From assembly GCA_032719365.1 (NCBI GenBank), contig CM064871.1, forward strand, positions 66,355,483 through 66,419,482: DNA of 64,000 nt, given 5' to 3'. The notes beneath the pieces were generated by a model, which did no database searches, had not been told where the DNA came from, and was given only the letters and a program-made list of their open reading frames with translations. The DNA is from Prinsepia uniflora. Taxonomy: Eukaryota; Streptophyta; Magnoliopsida; Rosales; Rosaceae. The translations under genes and the position numbers were made by a program. Below are positions 23,594 through 34,399 of this stretch, piece after piece. Numbering within the stretch: the stretch's first letter is position 1; every line of letters begins with the position of its first letter.

Positions 23594-25756
23594 TCACGAA
23601 TCCGTAGGCAGGTGGCACGCCTGATTCCGACATCCGAGGAAGAAGTTATGATGTTCGGAAGGTTGAGGGCATAACCGTAATTTGGTTAAAAGAAGGGGAA
23701 ACGTTGACTTTTTGGACGATCGGGTTTTGGTACGTTGACCTAGGATGATTACGTAGATCTCGTCGTCCTGAGTCCGATGACAGACGGCACGTATTCATCG
23801 GACTTACGAGGTGTGAGTTACGGGTCTAGAAAGTTAGTGGTAAAACCGTAAAATTGGGATAAAAGGAGGGGCAGTTTGGTCTTTCTGCACATTGGGATTT
23901 GTGCAACATAGAAGGGAAATGGATGGCTGGGATTGGACCATGTGGGAGTGCATGGATTGGATGGTGACATGTGGCAAGTGTGTAGAGGGTTCTGGTTGAA
24001 TCCTGTACAAGCACGGCCCAAATAATTGGGGTGCAACCGTGCTCGTGTTCTTCGACACAGAGAGAAACAGAGGGAGAGAATTGAGAGGCTTGAAGGTTGA
24101 TCGAGGGTGCTGGTGAGTTTGTGACTGTGTGTGGGTTGTTCAGAGAGTGAGAGGGAAGCAGGGAGGAGGTGTGGACTTGTTGGCCGTGTGTGTGAGGGGA
24201 GTGAGGGCCACGGGAAAAACCAGAGAAAACAGGGAAGAAGTGAGTGGTTGTGGGTGGTGTCGCGGCCGTGATCGACCAATCGAGGCCAATAGAAGCGTCT
24301 AGAGGACGGGAGGAGCTACTGTCTCACGGCTGGGGTCGCGACGGCGATCGGAGGACAGGTAATTTCTCATCCTCTTCTATTTGCTCTGTTTAGCCGTTGA
24401 GTTTCAAGTCGAGAGTCGTGAGTCTAGAGGTCGAATCGAGGTTCATAAGCAGATCTAGGGGACTCAGTGGAGGTCTGGGATTCTATTGAGTATGTTGCGG
24501 TGACGGGGAGGTACACAGCGGAGGATGGCACGACAAGGGTGTTCTGGTGCTCTGTTTTAGCCGTGGGTTCAAACGGCGAGTCGTGAAGGTAGAGGCTGAG
24601 TCGAAGGTCTAGGAGGGTTGGTTTAGATTCAGTGAGGCCCTAGAAAGAGTCTGGGACAACCACCGTGAAGGGAGGAGAGCTGGGTGGCCGGGAAGGAAAA
24701 CAGGGGCTATTGGGCCGTCTGGTTTCGAGTTCAGTCGACGGTGTAGAGGCTGTGTCGAGGTGTTTGGAGGACGGGAATGGATAGGGTAGGACTGGACGAT
24801 GGGAATGGTGAAGAAAGGGAGAGAAATCGTGCAGGCACGGCGGTGAACCGCTGACGCCGGTTCAGGTTGCAGACTACTGTAAGGAACCGGGTCTGCTCGA
24901 GGTTGAAGGGCACTGTAGCAGGCGCGTGAGGGCCATGCGCAGCCACTTTGGGCAGCGCGTGGGGGCGCGTGCGGCGGTTCTGGGGAAAACGATCAACATG
25001 GTTTTTGGTCTAGGAGTTGTGACGAGTCCATTGGCTTTGGTTTCGGGTTAATCGAACGTCGAATCGAAGTAGTCCGCGAGGGTGAAAGTTTAGGGTTCCG
25101 GTTCGTTACGTTTAGGACCCGGGGATTTTTGAGGGAATGTAGGTGGATACTTGTGGACGTGTTAGTGACGTAATTTGGTGGTTGTTGACAGGATCGGGAT
25201 TTCCCGAGGAAGCCGAGGAACGTGCAGGACGTTCGGGACGTGATTGAGGGCTCGATACTGTGAGTGGACTCTTTCCTTAAACTCGAACATGCATAACTGT
25301 TTTCTATACTTGTTTTATATATGTGATTTCATGATTTTTGGATTTATGATGTGATTTTACATAATTGCACGTTTTTCGAGAAAATACGGTATGCGGCACG
25401 TTTTACGATAAAAAGTTGATTTCTGATTAGAATGTTTTAGTTTTGGGATTTCAAATGATAAATGATTTCAATGATTATAAAGGGATTTTGGAACATGATT
25501 TCGATAATCAAGGGTTTTCGGTTTTAAAATCAGATTTCGGAAAGCGGACTTTGGTTTAAAATTGAAAAGTGAATTTCCGGATTTGGGTTCGGAATGACGG
25601 TTCTGGACGCCAGAAGGGCTTCAGACCGGTGATTTCGGATTCGAGTTTGGCGATGGATTTTGAATTGGTTTTACACTGAATTGGGATTGAATTTGCTGGA
25701 TCTGGATATGGGTTTAAAGACCCGGATATTGATTTGACGGGGGACGGGCCCGGATT

Positions 25757-25900
25757 GAGTTTAAAGACTCGAGAGTTTAAAGACTCGAATATATTGATAT
25801 TTTCCCCGTAGGCCTTTGAGTTTAAAGACTCGGGAGTTTAAAGACTCGGATATGATTAAGGCCTGGATTGAGTTTAAAGACTCGAGAGTTTAAAGACTCG
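25757..25900. repeat. Six near-palindromic 15-mers in the LTR
   Basis: GAGTTTAAAGACTCG occurs about six times, arranged as three close pairs. GAGT and ACTC can pair around a TTAAAG centre, so each copy is a small potential hairpin. A variant occurs near 25710. Confidence 0.7.
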
Positions 25901-26907
25901 GATAGGTCCAGCAGGTTTGATCGGAAAATAATGAATTGATGTTTATGGTTTCTGATACAGTTTTATAATACATATGCTGTGATTTCTATAACTGTTTTAT
26001 AGTGTTTCTGTTTCTTATGATGTGGTTTATGGTACTTTGGTTTCTCACTGTTTTAATAACTGGGGTATGCATGTGGTTTTCAAAACGGAGGGTTAAACTC
26101 GGTTTTCTGATAAATGGTTTTAGAACCTTTCTTTTATTATGGTCCACTCACATCTTCTGTTTTAAATTGCCCTCCAGGTTGTGGAGATAGCGCGGGGTCT
26201 TGACGTCGAGGCAGCGTCTGAGGCATAGACATTTCGTGAGGGTTCCCGGAGTGTTTACATTTCTTCCGCGTGCGTGTAAAAATAATCGGTTTTTATTTGT
26301 TGTACTATGTACTATGCTCTGTAAACTTTAACTTCGGTTTTTTTTGAGTGCTTTCTCCTGCGTCTGACTGTTTTTGTGTCGGGGTGTTAGACGGGAGCAG
26401 GATTTACCTCGGGTTTCGGGGTGAAACCGGGGTGGGTCCTGACAATATCAACATGTGCAACCGTTCATTAATTAATTAAGGTAACTAAGTGCCACTAATC
26501 CAAAACCTAAGCCACTAATCTCCCTCTTATGGTGACAAGTGTCACTACATAACCAAATCCTCATCCAATTAGGCTGAATCAGCCATTTATTAACCAATTA
26601 TTCTAGCTGTGGCAAATTACCATTTTGCCCTTCCTACAATAAATTACCAAAATGCCCTTCCTACAATAAATTACCAAAATGCCCCTCATCGTTCTAGAAC
26701 CATAACTTTTTCGTTCGGACTCTGATTGACGCATGCCGCCTGTCTACGGATTCAGCGTCCCGAGATCTATCCAACGGTACTCCCGGAAAGTCCAAACATG
26801 GTCTCGATCAAAAAGTCAACTTTCGGCCCCTTTTACCAACTTCCGCACGTCATTACTTTCTCCTCGCATGTCGAAATCGGGCATGCCACCTGTTTATGAA
26901 CTCGTGA

Positions 26908-26924
26908 CGTCCCGAACTACGTCA
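26908..26924 (-). promoter_or_regulatory. as-1-like motif in LTR
   Basis: On the minus strand TGACG, seven bases, then GGACG followed by TCACG. Confidence 0.45.
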
Positions 26925-27533
26925 CGGTCATCGGTCAAAGTCCGTTTAACTGCTCAAATTAAAAGTCAACTTTTCGCCCAATTCCGGGGGCAAAATCGTC
27001 ATTTTCTTCAAATTTTTCCAAATTTTCATATTTCGAATTTCCGGGGTGTCACATACTTAGCCCATAAACCTAACCGACCAGAATCGAATAAACACCACAT
27101 ATGTCGTGCCATAAGGGTGACATTCTAGATATGCAACTCCCGCAAGCCGAAACCCCCTATGGGCTTAGGACAACAAACTTCCTTCCAAGCCACATTCGCA
27201 TGATAGTTCCCAACTGACTTGCCCGACCATAAATATCTCCAAAACTTTAGCTTAATGCGACAAATTATTTTATTAGGCAAATATAGGTGCGAAGCCCAGT
27301 AAACTTGAAGACTAGACACCACAGATTTAATCAACAAAAGCCTTCCAGCCAAGGACAGCTTACGGTGCTCCCAGCTACCAAAATGGTCATTAACACGCTC
27401 AAGCAAAGGCTGACAATCAAGAAACCCATGCTTTGAAGAGATCAGAGGAACCCTAAGATACCTCACAAGCAAGGATCCAGTAGAAAATCCAAACACCTCC
27501 CTAACCCTTCCCTTAAGTGCATCAGACCCACCA

Positions 27534-27987
27534 GGTCAGGACCTAACCCTCCTCGGTCAGGACCCGACTCTAGCACAATATTTTCCTCTTTGGGCCTCCT
27601 AGCCCTCACGGTTTTGTTTTCGGGAGCTCACGGTGCAACTTCCTAGGGGGTCACCCATCATGGAATTACACCAACCTTAACTTGCTTAATTTTGGAGTTC
27701 CAATCGAACTCAAAGCCACTGAACTCCCAAAAGGTCTCGTTTAGATCAGAGTAGCGCAACTGCTTCCTCTATCTAACACGATATCGTCCCCAACGGATTT
27801 TGTTCCCTAGACCTTATGCTACTTGGACCCCCACGGTCAGTCCTAAGCCAGCGCACTCACGAGAGGTCTCGTTTAGATAGGTGTGTGTCTGCACCTTTAA
27901 AACACACCACCATTCCCCTCCCGGACCATTCCTATCTCGTAGGAATGTAGAATCGTTCACCATTCTTTTCAGGGCATGGGTCTTACA
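27534..27987 (-). mobile_element. Small solo LTR with 5S-rRNA-like block (Cassandra-like TRIM)
   Basis: On the minus strand it begins TGTAAGACCC at 27987 and ends near GGTCCTGACC at 27534. The flanks are CACCA and CACCG, a probable duplication with one change. The minus-strand segment 27702-27638 resembles the 3' half of plant 5S rRNA, including GGAACTCCAAAATTAAGC and GATGGGTGACCCCCTAGGAA. 5S-like LTRs are the hallmark of Cassandra TRIM elements. LINE coding resumes cleanly on both sides. Confidence 0.7.
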
Positions 27988-28311
27988 CACCGGTCATGAA
28001 AACCTCAATCTTAGCTAGATTAGGAGTTAGACCAGACAAGGCATAAAACAGCAAAATTGAATCCTTGATAACTTTGGCAGAGTACCGGTCTCCATTGCAG
28101 AAAACCAACAGATCATTAGCAAAAGTCAAGTGCGTCAAACCAACTTTACTACATTTCTAATGGAACTTGAACCGGGGAGAGACAATAATCCGGGAATTAA
28201 TGATAAGGGACAAGATATCCATGGCAATAATGAACAAAAAAGGCAACAATGGGTCACCCTGCCTAAGCCCTCGTTTCCCTGAGAAATACCCAATCTACTC
28301 CCCATTGACTG

Positions 28312-28323
28312 CAACAAATAATT
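28312..28323. repeat. Target site duplication of the LINE, right copy
   Basis: Exact copy of the 12-mer at 15393-15404, next to the truncated 5' end of the LINE. Confidence 0.85.
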
Positions 28324-29055
28324 ATTTTGCCCAAAACTGAGAGAGATAATTAAATTATTATATTAAATCACATTTTGGGAGTTGAAGAAAAAAATAAGAA
28401 TATGGAGGGTGCTGAGAGGGACCCACCTGAGCAGGATAATTTTATACATATTGCAAATAGCCTGAAGATTTTCTGAACAATAGATTTTGTTTTATTCTAA
28501 CATAATTTAAAAAATCAATCTTTTTATTACCCGGGTATGGGAATCTCTTACATCTGCAAGCACGTCAGACATTAATACCCTTAAATCATTTTTATTAGAA
28601 AAAACACTTATAACGCTCGAGCATTGATAATTGACAATAATTTCTGGGACCCTTTTTTACTTTGATCTGACAAACAATCAATCAATCCATTATAGTTAGT
28701 TTGTAGGTGTAACAAACAGAGGGTAACTACTAAAGCATCAAGAATTGAAGTTTGTAATCAGCTCTAACTTGTCTTCAAGAAGAAGCACATTCAAATTCAT
28801 GAGTCCCACAAGCTGAATGATGATACCTGCAGAAGCTAAGTCTACAATGCTTTCCTCCAAAACTAATTATATTCCAATCATAACAAAAAACAATCCAAAG
28901 GGCCAAGCCCCATCTTCAAACCCTAGAAGAATAGGGCACGAACTCTGGAAGAATGGGGCACGAACCCTAGAAAGAATAGGGCAAGTTTGTGACTTGAGAT
29001 TACTTCTGTAGGCCGGCGGGGCTGGGGCTAAGTGATGGAATGCTGGCTTGTGTTA
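28324..29055. other. Intergenic DNA, nothing recognised
   Basis: AT-rich sequence between the LINE and the methyltransferase relic. It probably includes the 3' flank of the latter. I see no gene, RNA or repeat that can be supported. Confidence 0.5.
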
Positions 29056-30514
29056 CTACTTACAAGCTATTCCATACACTTGGTTTATGATTCAGGCACT
29101 GGACAATGAGGCCATGCTAAGCTCAATGCTTGCGAACTCGGATTTTGAAATACTCCTTCCTGTTTCTCTGGTGAGATGACACCCATCAGCCAATGTTTGT
29201 TGCAGCGGATCAAGAACACTTTGTATAAACCTCAGGATTGTCCCATCTGCAGCAACAGACTCACTCATCCACTGATAAATATTTTCCGAGCATGAATTAA
29301 AGATTTTTTAGGTCAATACCTTTTGCAGCCACATGCTCCACAAACAGGTACAACCCGCCTGGTCTCAGCACTCTCTTTTATCTCTGAAAGATAAGGGAAA
29401 AACACAGATGCTCCCGTCAAATCTGGCATCCGCGTTTCTGGAACATGATGCCATAAGAGATTTCGAGCTCATGCTATGACTTTTTCATGAAACAAGAGAT
29501 TCATAGAAGCTTTCATTACCTTTCAGAGTCTTATCAACATCTTTAACGGAACACAATACTAAAGTGCCAACAACTGCATCGGCAGAAGCATCGTCTAATG
29601 GAATAGCGCCACCCACCCCACCCCCCCCAAACTGGTTATGAGATCAGCATTTCCAATATCTGAAAACTAACTTTCTAGCAAATACACAAAAAAAGAAAAT
29701 ACCAAAAAAACGAAGAAAAACTAGAAACCGAAAATCATGTAATGTCACAAGGGAACTATGAAGTTTCACATACTGCTTGTATGAACTCAAAATTCAAAGG
29801 GGGGTGACCAGCAGCCATGGCAGCTTCCCGGGCATACTTCTCCATCTTCATGTTCGGATCCACACCAAACACCCGAACACCACTATCAGCAGCATAGTAT
29901 CTAAAATTGGGGCCAGTTCCTATGCCAATTTCCAACACCTGCTCGGCTTTTCCCTTCAGTTGGGCAAAGAGCACTGATATGTAACCTGAAATCTTACCCC
30001 TCAAATTGAAATCAGAGTTACAAAAATCCTCAAACTTACTCCAAGTCAAATTTGCAACATTAATATTTACCAGCAATCACTAACCTCGTGCTCATAAGAT
30101 TGCATATATGAATTCAACACTGATGCATAAAACTCCTCGTACCAGTCTGGTCTTGGAGGGTGAACTTTTTCTAACATGGCCTGAGCATTCATCAACATTA
30201 AAAGACAACAAAACTTTCGGGAAACTGTCAGAAAACAAGAACATGATTACCGTACGTACCGTATAATAATCAGAAGGCACTCTGGAAGCGACGGAGATGG
30301 AGGAGCAAGTTGGGAATAAAGACATGGCCACTGCGGCTTGAATCAACCGCCTTCTTCCGCACGAACATAAGCCGCTAACACGGAACGAGGCCGGCGCCGT
30401 TGACTTGGCAGTTGAAGAAGAATCTGGGTTGACTCCGGTTGGAGAACTGGACCGCAATGTGATTAGGCCACGTGGCACAATGTTTGAGAAGAAGGGAATT
30501 GTGGGGAGGATCAT
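29056..30514 (-). pseudogene. SAM-dependent methyltransferase, six exons, frameshift and premature stop
   Basis: Exons: 30514-30260, 30180-30085, 29992-29774, 29631-29520, 29383-29320 and 29246-29092. The product resembles plant chloroplast-type methyltransferases (At1g69523-like). It has a Ser-rich N-terminus suited to a transit peptide, the SAM-binding motif VLEIGIGTGPN, an acidic FGVDPN loop, then LVLCSV and VLRPGG. Exon 5 is 64 nt where the phases of exons 4 and 6 require 63; one extra base before VLRPGG shifts the frame. In exon 6 a TGA at 29094-29092 precedes about 12 further codons ending GIACK and TAG (29058-29056). Exon 4 also begins with a G-run giving an unusual Gly stretch. I infer a decayed gene; allelic or assembly error is possible. 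Confidence 0.75.
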
Positions 30515-30906
30515 TTCTCCGGCGGTTAGTGGTGGTTCTTTCTAGTTGCTTCAGTTCAATTATGATGATAACATGCTCATAGCCAAACGACCGTACAAAG
30601 TACAAACTCTGTCGTTTTAACCTTACTAGTAATAATTATGGTGAATTGAAGACCAACGCGGTGAAGATGTAACAGTTAAAATTCTGGCCTGAGTGTATAT
30701 TCATAATGCTTTTTCAGTATAAGCATTCCATCATGCAATTCAAGTAAAATGAAATGTCACATCCTTAACCAGTGTGTACACGATTAATGTTACATGGTAC
30801 AAACAACCAGTAAAAAAATTGGCCTGTTTATCTTATTTGGTCTGGCACCTTATAGGTAAGATCTGAGTCTCGGGTTCAAAGTTGAAGAACAAGCAGGCAG
30901 CAGAAG
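30515..30906. promoter_or_regulatory. Spacer: methyltransferase promoter side and endosulfine 3' flank
   Basis: About 390 bp separate the methyltransferase start from the endosulfine stop. Both genes read leftward, so this must hold the 3' UTR of one and the 5' flank of the other. No specific motif is claimed. Confidence 0.4.
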
Positions 30907-31977
30907 CTACTCATGGTGGCTCTGATCCTCATCGGCGGTGCTGTCATTGCTACCACCGTCTAATTGGTCCTCAGGAGAAGTGCTATCAATGCCGCCTTCT
31001 GTTGAAGGAATAGGAGGAGTTCAAGTGGTGAACATAGTTCTTTTGACATGTACAAGATTTTTACCATTTAAATTGGTAATTGAATGCATATAGTCACATA
31101 CCATCATCACCGGCACGAGAATAGGCTGAGCGCCTTGAACGCCCTTGCTGGTGTGGTGTGGGCTGATGACAACAATCAAGACAAAATAGAAGATCAAAAT
31201 TCAAAACTACCATAAATGAATTGAGGGCATCAATGCAAGCACACTAACTTGATGCATAGCAAACAATGGCATTAGATTTTGCATCAAATATACCTGAAGC
31301 TTTGGACGGAGGGCTTCAAGTGGCCCTTTCGGCTTTGCTCCTTGCTGTTGAAGAAGTTAAAAAGAACAGAGATGGGCAATGAGATTTAGGCATTTAAACT
31401 TCATAGTTATAGAAACTACAATTTAAGCAAATCCAAGTGAGTACCTTTCCCAATGCCCAATCAGCAGAATCAAAGTACGCCCGCTCATGGTCCTGACAGA
31501 AATGTTAACTTGTTTGTTGGTGTTTATCTTGATGAAGATAACACTAGAGAGACAATGCCAAAAATTACCTTGGATATCAGTGGAGGCTTCCTTGGTAGTA
31601 TGCCTCCATACTTTTTCTTAATTGTTGCCTCCTGCAGAAGACAAAATTTTAGCCAATTATCCTATTGCGTAACTTCCCATGACCGTTAAAATAAGCTGAT
31701 GATACAAGGTTTAATCACGATCGAAACTTTTTAAGAAAGAAAGAGAATTTCAATGGGAAAGAAACATTTTGCATTAATAGTTGACAGGGACACAGTTGAA
31801 AAAGTTTGGACCCTAATTTGGGGAGCAGAGTTGCACCTCCTGCTTGGCTGAAGGCATAGGATGTTCTTGAGTTTCGCTGTTTAGGTCTTCCCCGTCATTG
31901 GCACCAACACCTTGATCATTGGGAGCATTATCAACATGCTCTTGCTCCTTTACCTCCTCCATGTTTGTATCTGCCAT
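30907..31977 (-). CDS. Endosulfine (ENSA/ARPP-19 family) protein
   Basis: Six coding exons (31977-31837, 31631-31569, 31492-31445, 31344-31294, 31162-31102, 30998-30907) with GT/AG junctions and matching phases encode 151 residues. The N-terminus is acidic. The family core follows: KKKYGGILPRKPPLISK, DHERAYFDSADWALGK, then KPKGPLEALRPKLQ and an Arg/Ser-rich tail. FDSADW at residues 75-80 is the PP2A-B55 inhibitory site; its Ser77 is the residue phosphorylated by Greatwall-type kinases in animals and yeast. The C-terminus is Asp/Ser/Glu-rich. The start is chosen at the only upstream ATG with the family acidic leader. No defect is seen. The plant role is inferred from the family. Confidence 0.92.
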
Positions 31978-33120
31978 ATTATGCTCTAGGCACAGTCAAC
32001 TGCAAAAACAAAAGACTCTTTACTCTAACAAAACAAATTAAAGGCAGTCCTTTCTTTGCAATGTCCAAATAAGTGACACAGTTCCTTCGTTTATAAAATC
32101 TCATCACTACGATTTTTAACTAGAGCCTATTCATTAGTTGAAACCTATGTATCAAATAAAAACACTTGTATTTGCGAATTTTTCCCACATATAACCCTGT
32201 GAAGAAATATAACTATGATTATGTGCATAAATCATTGATGCCACAAAAACGCACTGAAATAATTACCCTAACATCTTGTCATATTTCATCATCTTATCTC
32301 AAGCATCGCTCGTTATCTATTAAAGTCTAGCTAGATCTGTACCCCTTTGTTTTTCTCTATTTTTGTTGGACATCAAAACTTATTTACACAACAGGAGACA
32401 GCCCTTCAACAAGGCTCCCAACTCCCTAATCCCGAACTTGACTACAAATTGTGAAGCATCTGCTTGTTCATCATGAACCCAATCATCAACTATGATATTA
32501 CCCTTTACCCAAAATAGCTGGGATCAGCATCTTGAAGATGATAAAGCAAAATGGAAGAGAAAAAAGTCCAATTTTGTGTGGGAAGATGCAAATATTCCCA
32601 CTCTCATATCCAGCATAAGAAATAAATCACAGACAGCTGATTTGATTAGATAACAACTAGAATTCAAGTTCATATACATGCAAACCTTCAAATCATTCCC
32701 CACTTCAAAAAACGCTTGAGTTGGTGCAACCACAATTGAATATAAGCATGACTCAGATTAGAGATACATATCAAAATTGAGAATCACGATACAGAGCAAC
32801 TGGATCACGAACCTTTAGAAGAACTAGAACCCCCGCCCAAAATAAGCAAGACCGAGATTAGAGATATCAGTGAGAAGTAACTAGGTAGCTAAGTTGTTTG
32901 ATTTACAGCACAAATTTAACTTGAACATCAAGATTGTAGAACTAAGCAAGACGATAACTGAAACGAAGTTGGGGATGATTACCTGAGGAAAGATCGCAGT
33001 GGGAAAACCGAAGACGAAATGGGTGATCTGATTGCGAAGCAGCAGAGGGTATGAAAGAAGCAAGCCTACAAACTACGCTAAAATACGCTCTCCCTTGAGT
33101 CGGCTTAAAGGGCGGGTACC
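31978..33120 (-). other. 5' UTR exon and leader intron of the endosulfine gene
   Basis: An acceptor (TTTTTGCAG) at 32000 precedes a 22-nt leader before the ATG. A donor (CTCAG then GTAATC on the minus strand) lies at 32983/32982. The roughly 1-kb intron between them carries no ORF of interest. The leader exon extends to about 33100. Confidence 0.65.
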
Positions 33121-33179
33121 AAGAGTTGTCGGCTTTAGACAACTTGAGTCTTCTTGAGACAGTATGGGCTTTCACAGTT

Positions 33180-34250
33180 GATCAAGGTCAATCTTATTCG
33201 ATTGGGCCTTAACTTGAACGGGTAATTGAGTGTTACAAACTTACAACAGAACACTGCAATTGTGGATATGTCGATGTCGATATGTTATTCATAGCCTTCC
33301 CTCAATAAAAAAGAACAATTGTCGATAACTCCAAGAGAATATCAACCACATGTCAACTTATCTGCAATTGCAGTTTTGAATACATGCCGGATATTTCCCC
33401 AAGTGATACATCTCGCCCTAAATTACAAAATGGATTTCTTCCTAAAAAAACAATATCATTAAAGAGAATAAATTCAAATTTAAGAGATTAAACTGAGAAT
33501 TAGTAAATATGTAAAATCGAATTTGATGTCAAAATTTTGTAGAATTATAATAAATAAAGTCAGTTTTAATTCTTTGTACCATTAAACATGAATAATTAGT
33601 CCATATCAATACCCTATAACCATTTTCATCATATTTTAGTAGTGTCCCATACACTATTACTGTATTACATCACAAATCAATACAACTTTTGAAAAATTCG
33701 ACATTTCATTTGGCACGCAAATTTATTTTGCTTCCGAATCCATCATGGCCTCATGCCCTCATCATCCCATCCAGAGTCTCAGACATGATTTTGGCAAAGT
33801 GATAAGCTTCTGTTTCCAAGAAAAGCATAAAAAGTATCTAGATTGATGGAGCTAGGGTTGATAGATCATTTCATTTTCTACGTTATTTACTAAATTGTTG
33901 ACCTACTCTTAGCGTTTTGGTGACTGAAACAATCTCTAGACTCTAGCTGGTTTGGATCTGAATTTGTTAACAGACCCATGCCCCTAATGCCACCCCCCAT
34001 CACCGATAAGTCTCTCCCACTTTCATTCCGCATTAATTGAACCTAACGTCATGATATGAGCCAACAAAATGATTAATATTGATACATATATGTGATGTGA
34101 ACGTTACACCAAAATATGCAAAGAGTGGTCTGAGCTAGCAAGTCTTTATATTCAAAGAAATGGAGCTCGTTCGCTCCTCAGTAAACTGGGAATCTTCTCT
34201 TTTCCTTTTCCAACCATGGGTGCAATTGGATGAATCATCACCTAAGGTCT
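33180..34250. other. Intergenic DNA upstream of MIR169
   Basis: AT-rich sequence between the endosulfine promoter region and the miR169 hairpin. It must contain the promoters of both. No gene is seen. Confidence 0.4.
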
Positions 34251-34251
34251 T

Positions 34252-34395
34252 CAATGCAAATGTGAGATAATGGCACAGATGTGGTGCAGCCAAGGATGAC
34301 TTGCCGGTAAGTATGACGGCTAATTAATCAATCTGGTAGCGATTATCGGCAAGTTGTTTTTAGCTACATCTCTATCTCATGTTTACATGTTAGAT
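34252..34395 (+). ncRNA. MIR169: MIR169 precursor hairpin
   Basis: The mature miR169 sequence lies on the 5' arm at 34287-34307 (21 nt, starting CAGCCAAGGATG and ending CTTGCCGG). The 3' arm at 34347-34369 (CGGCAAGTTGTTTTTAGCTAC) pairs with it through a perfect CGGCAAGT block followed by mostly G-U and Watson-Crick pairs. A lower stem (GTGAGATA with TATCTCAT) extends the hairpin, and the loop is about 39 nt. In plants miR169 guides cleavage of NF-YA transcription-factor mRNAs and responds to drought, nitrogen and phosphate. The exact locus number cannot be assigned. Confidence 0.93.
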
Positions 34396-34399
34396 CTAC

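Larger units (their letters stand above)
19589..26444 (+). mobile_element. Gag-only Ty3/gypsy (Tekay/Del-like) element with two LTRs
   Basis: The element has TG...CA ends, a perfect 5-bp duplication ATATC (19584-19588 and 26445-26449), a primer site complementary to initiator methionine tRNA at 21730-21743 and a gag gene. Only 1.67 kb lies between the LTRs; protease, reverse transcriptase, RNase H and integrase are absent. Any movement would need enzymes from a relative. LTR differences are about one to two per cent over the shared part by eye, so insertion is fairly recent. Confidence 0.9.
23398..26444 (+). repeat. 3' LTR of the gag-only element, full length
   Basis: Begins TGTAACAACCCGTCCCG and ends GGGTCCTGACA. 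A purine-rich stretch (GGTGGGTAGAT, 23387-23397) immediately precedes it as a polypurine tract. It holds six or more copies of a near-palindromic 15-mer at 25757-25900 that the 5' LTR has lost. Confidence 0.9.
17345..27053 (-). mobile_element. Solo LTR (gypsy), minus orientation, split by a younger element
   Basis: On the minus strand the LTR begins TGTGACACCCCGG at 27053 and ends GGGTCCTGTCA at 17345. The perfect duplication TACTT lies at 17340-17344 and 27054-27058. Removing the nested element (19589-26444 and its target duplication) leaves about 2.85 kb with no coding region, so it is a solo LTR. It has degenerate internal repeats around 17915-18025 (CTCAGACACATCCGAG type) and a 2.6-copy AT-rich tandem near 26605-26690 containing ACCAAAATGCCC. 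Confidence 0.9.
15405..28311 (-). mobile_element. 5'-truncated L1-type LINE, split by nested insertions
   Basis: LINE sequence survives in four blocks on the minus strand: 28311-27993 (reverse transcriptase, GLRQGDPL-like and THLTFANDLLVF), 27528-27059 (post-RT region with SLLVRYL and KLSLAGRLLLIKSVV), 17339-16752 and 15929-15405 (zinc-binding RT C-terminal domain). The blocks continue across each insertion, and a 12-bp duplication flanks the whole. Without the insertions about 1.9 kb remains, so the copy is 5'-truncated. The catalytic FADD motif reads FAND and several stops are present, so it is dead. A short A-run at the minus-strand 3' end is consistent with a poly(A) tail. Confidence 0.9.

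Noticed and set aside
32942..33175. Minus-strand 77-codon ORF upstream of the endosulfine gene
   Set aside because: It spans the untranslated leader exon and its donor site; the family start is at 31977.
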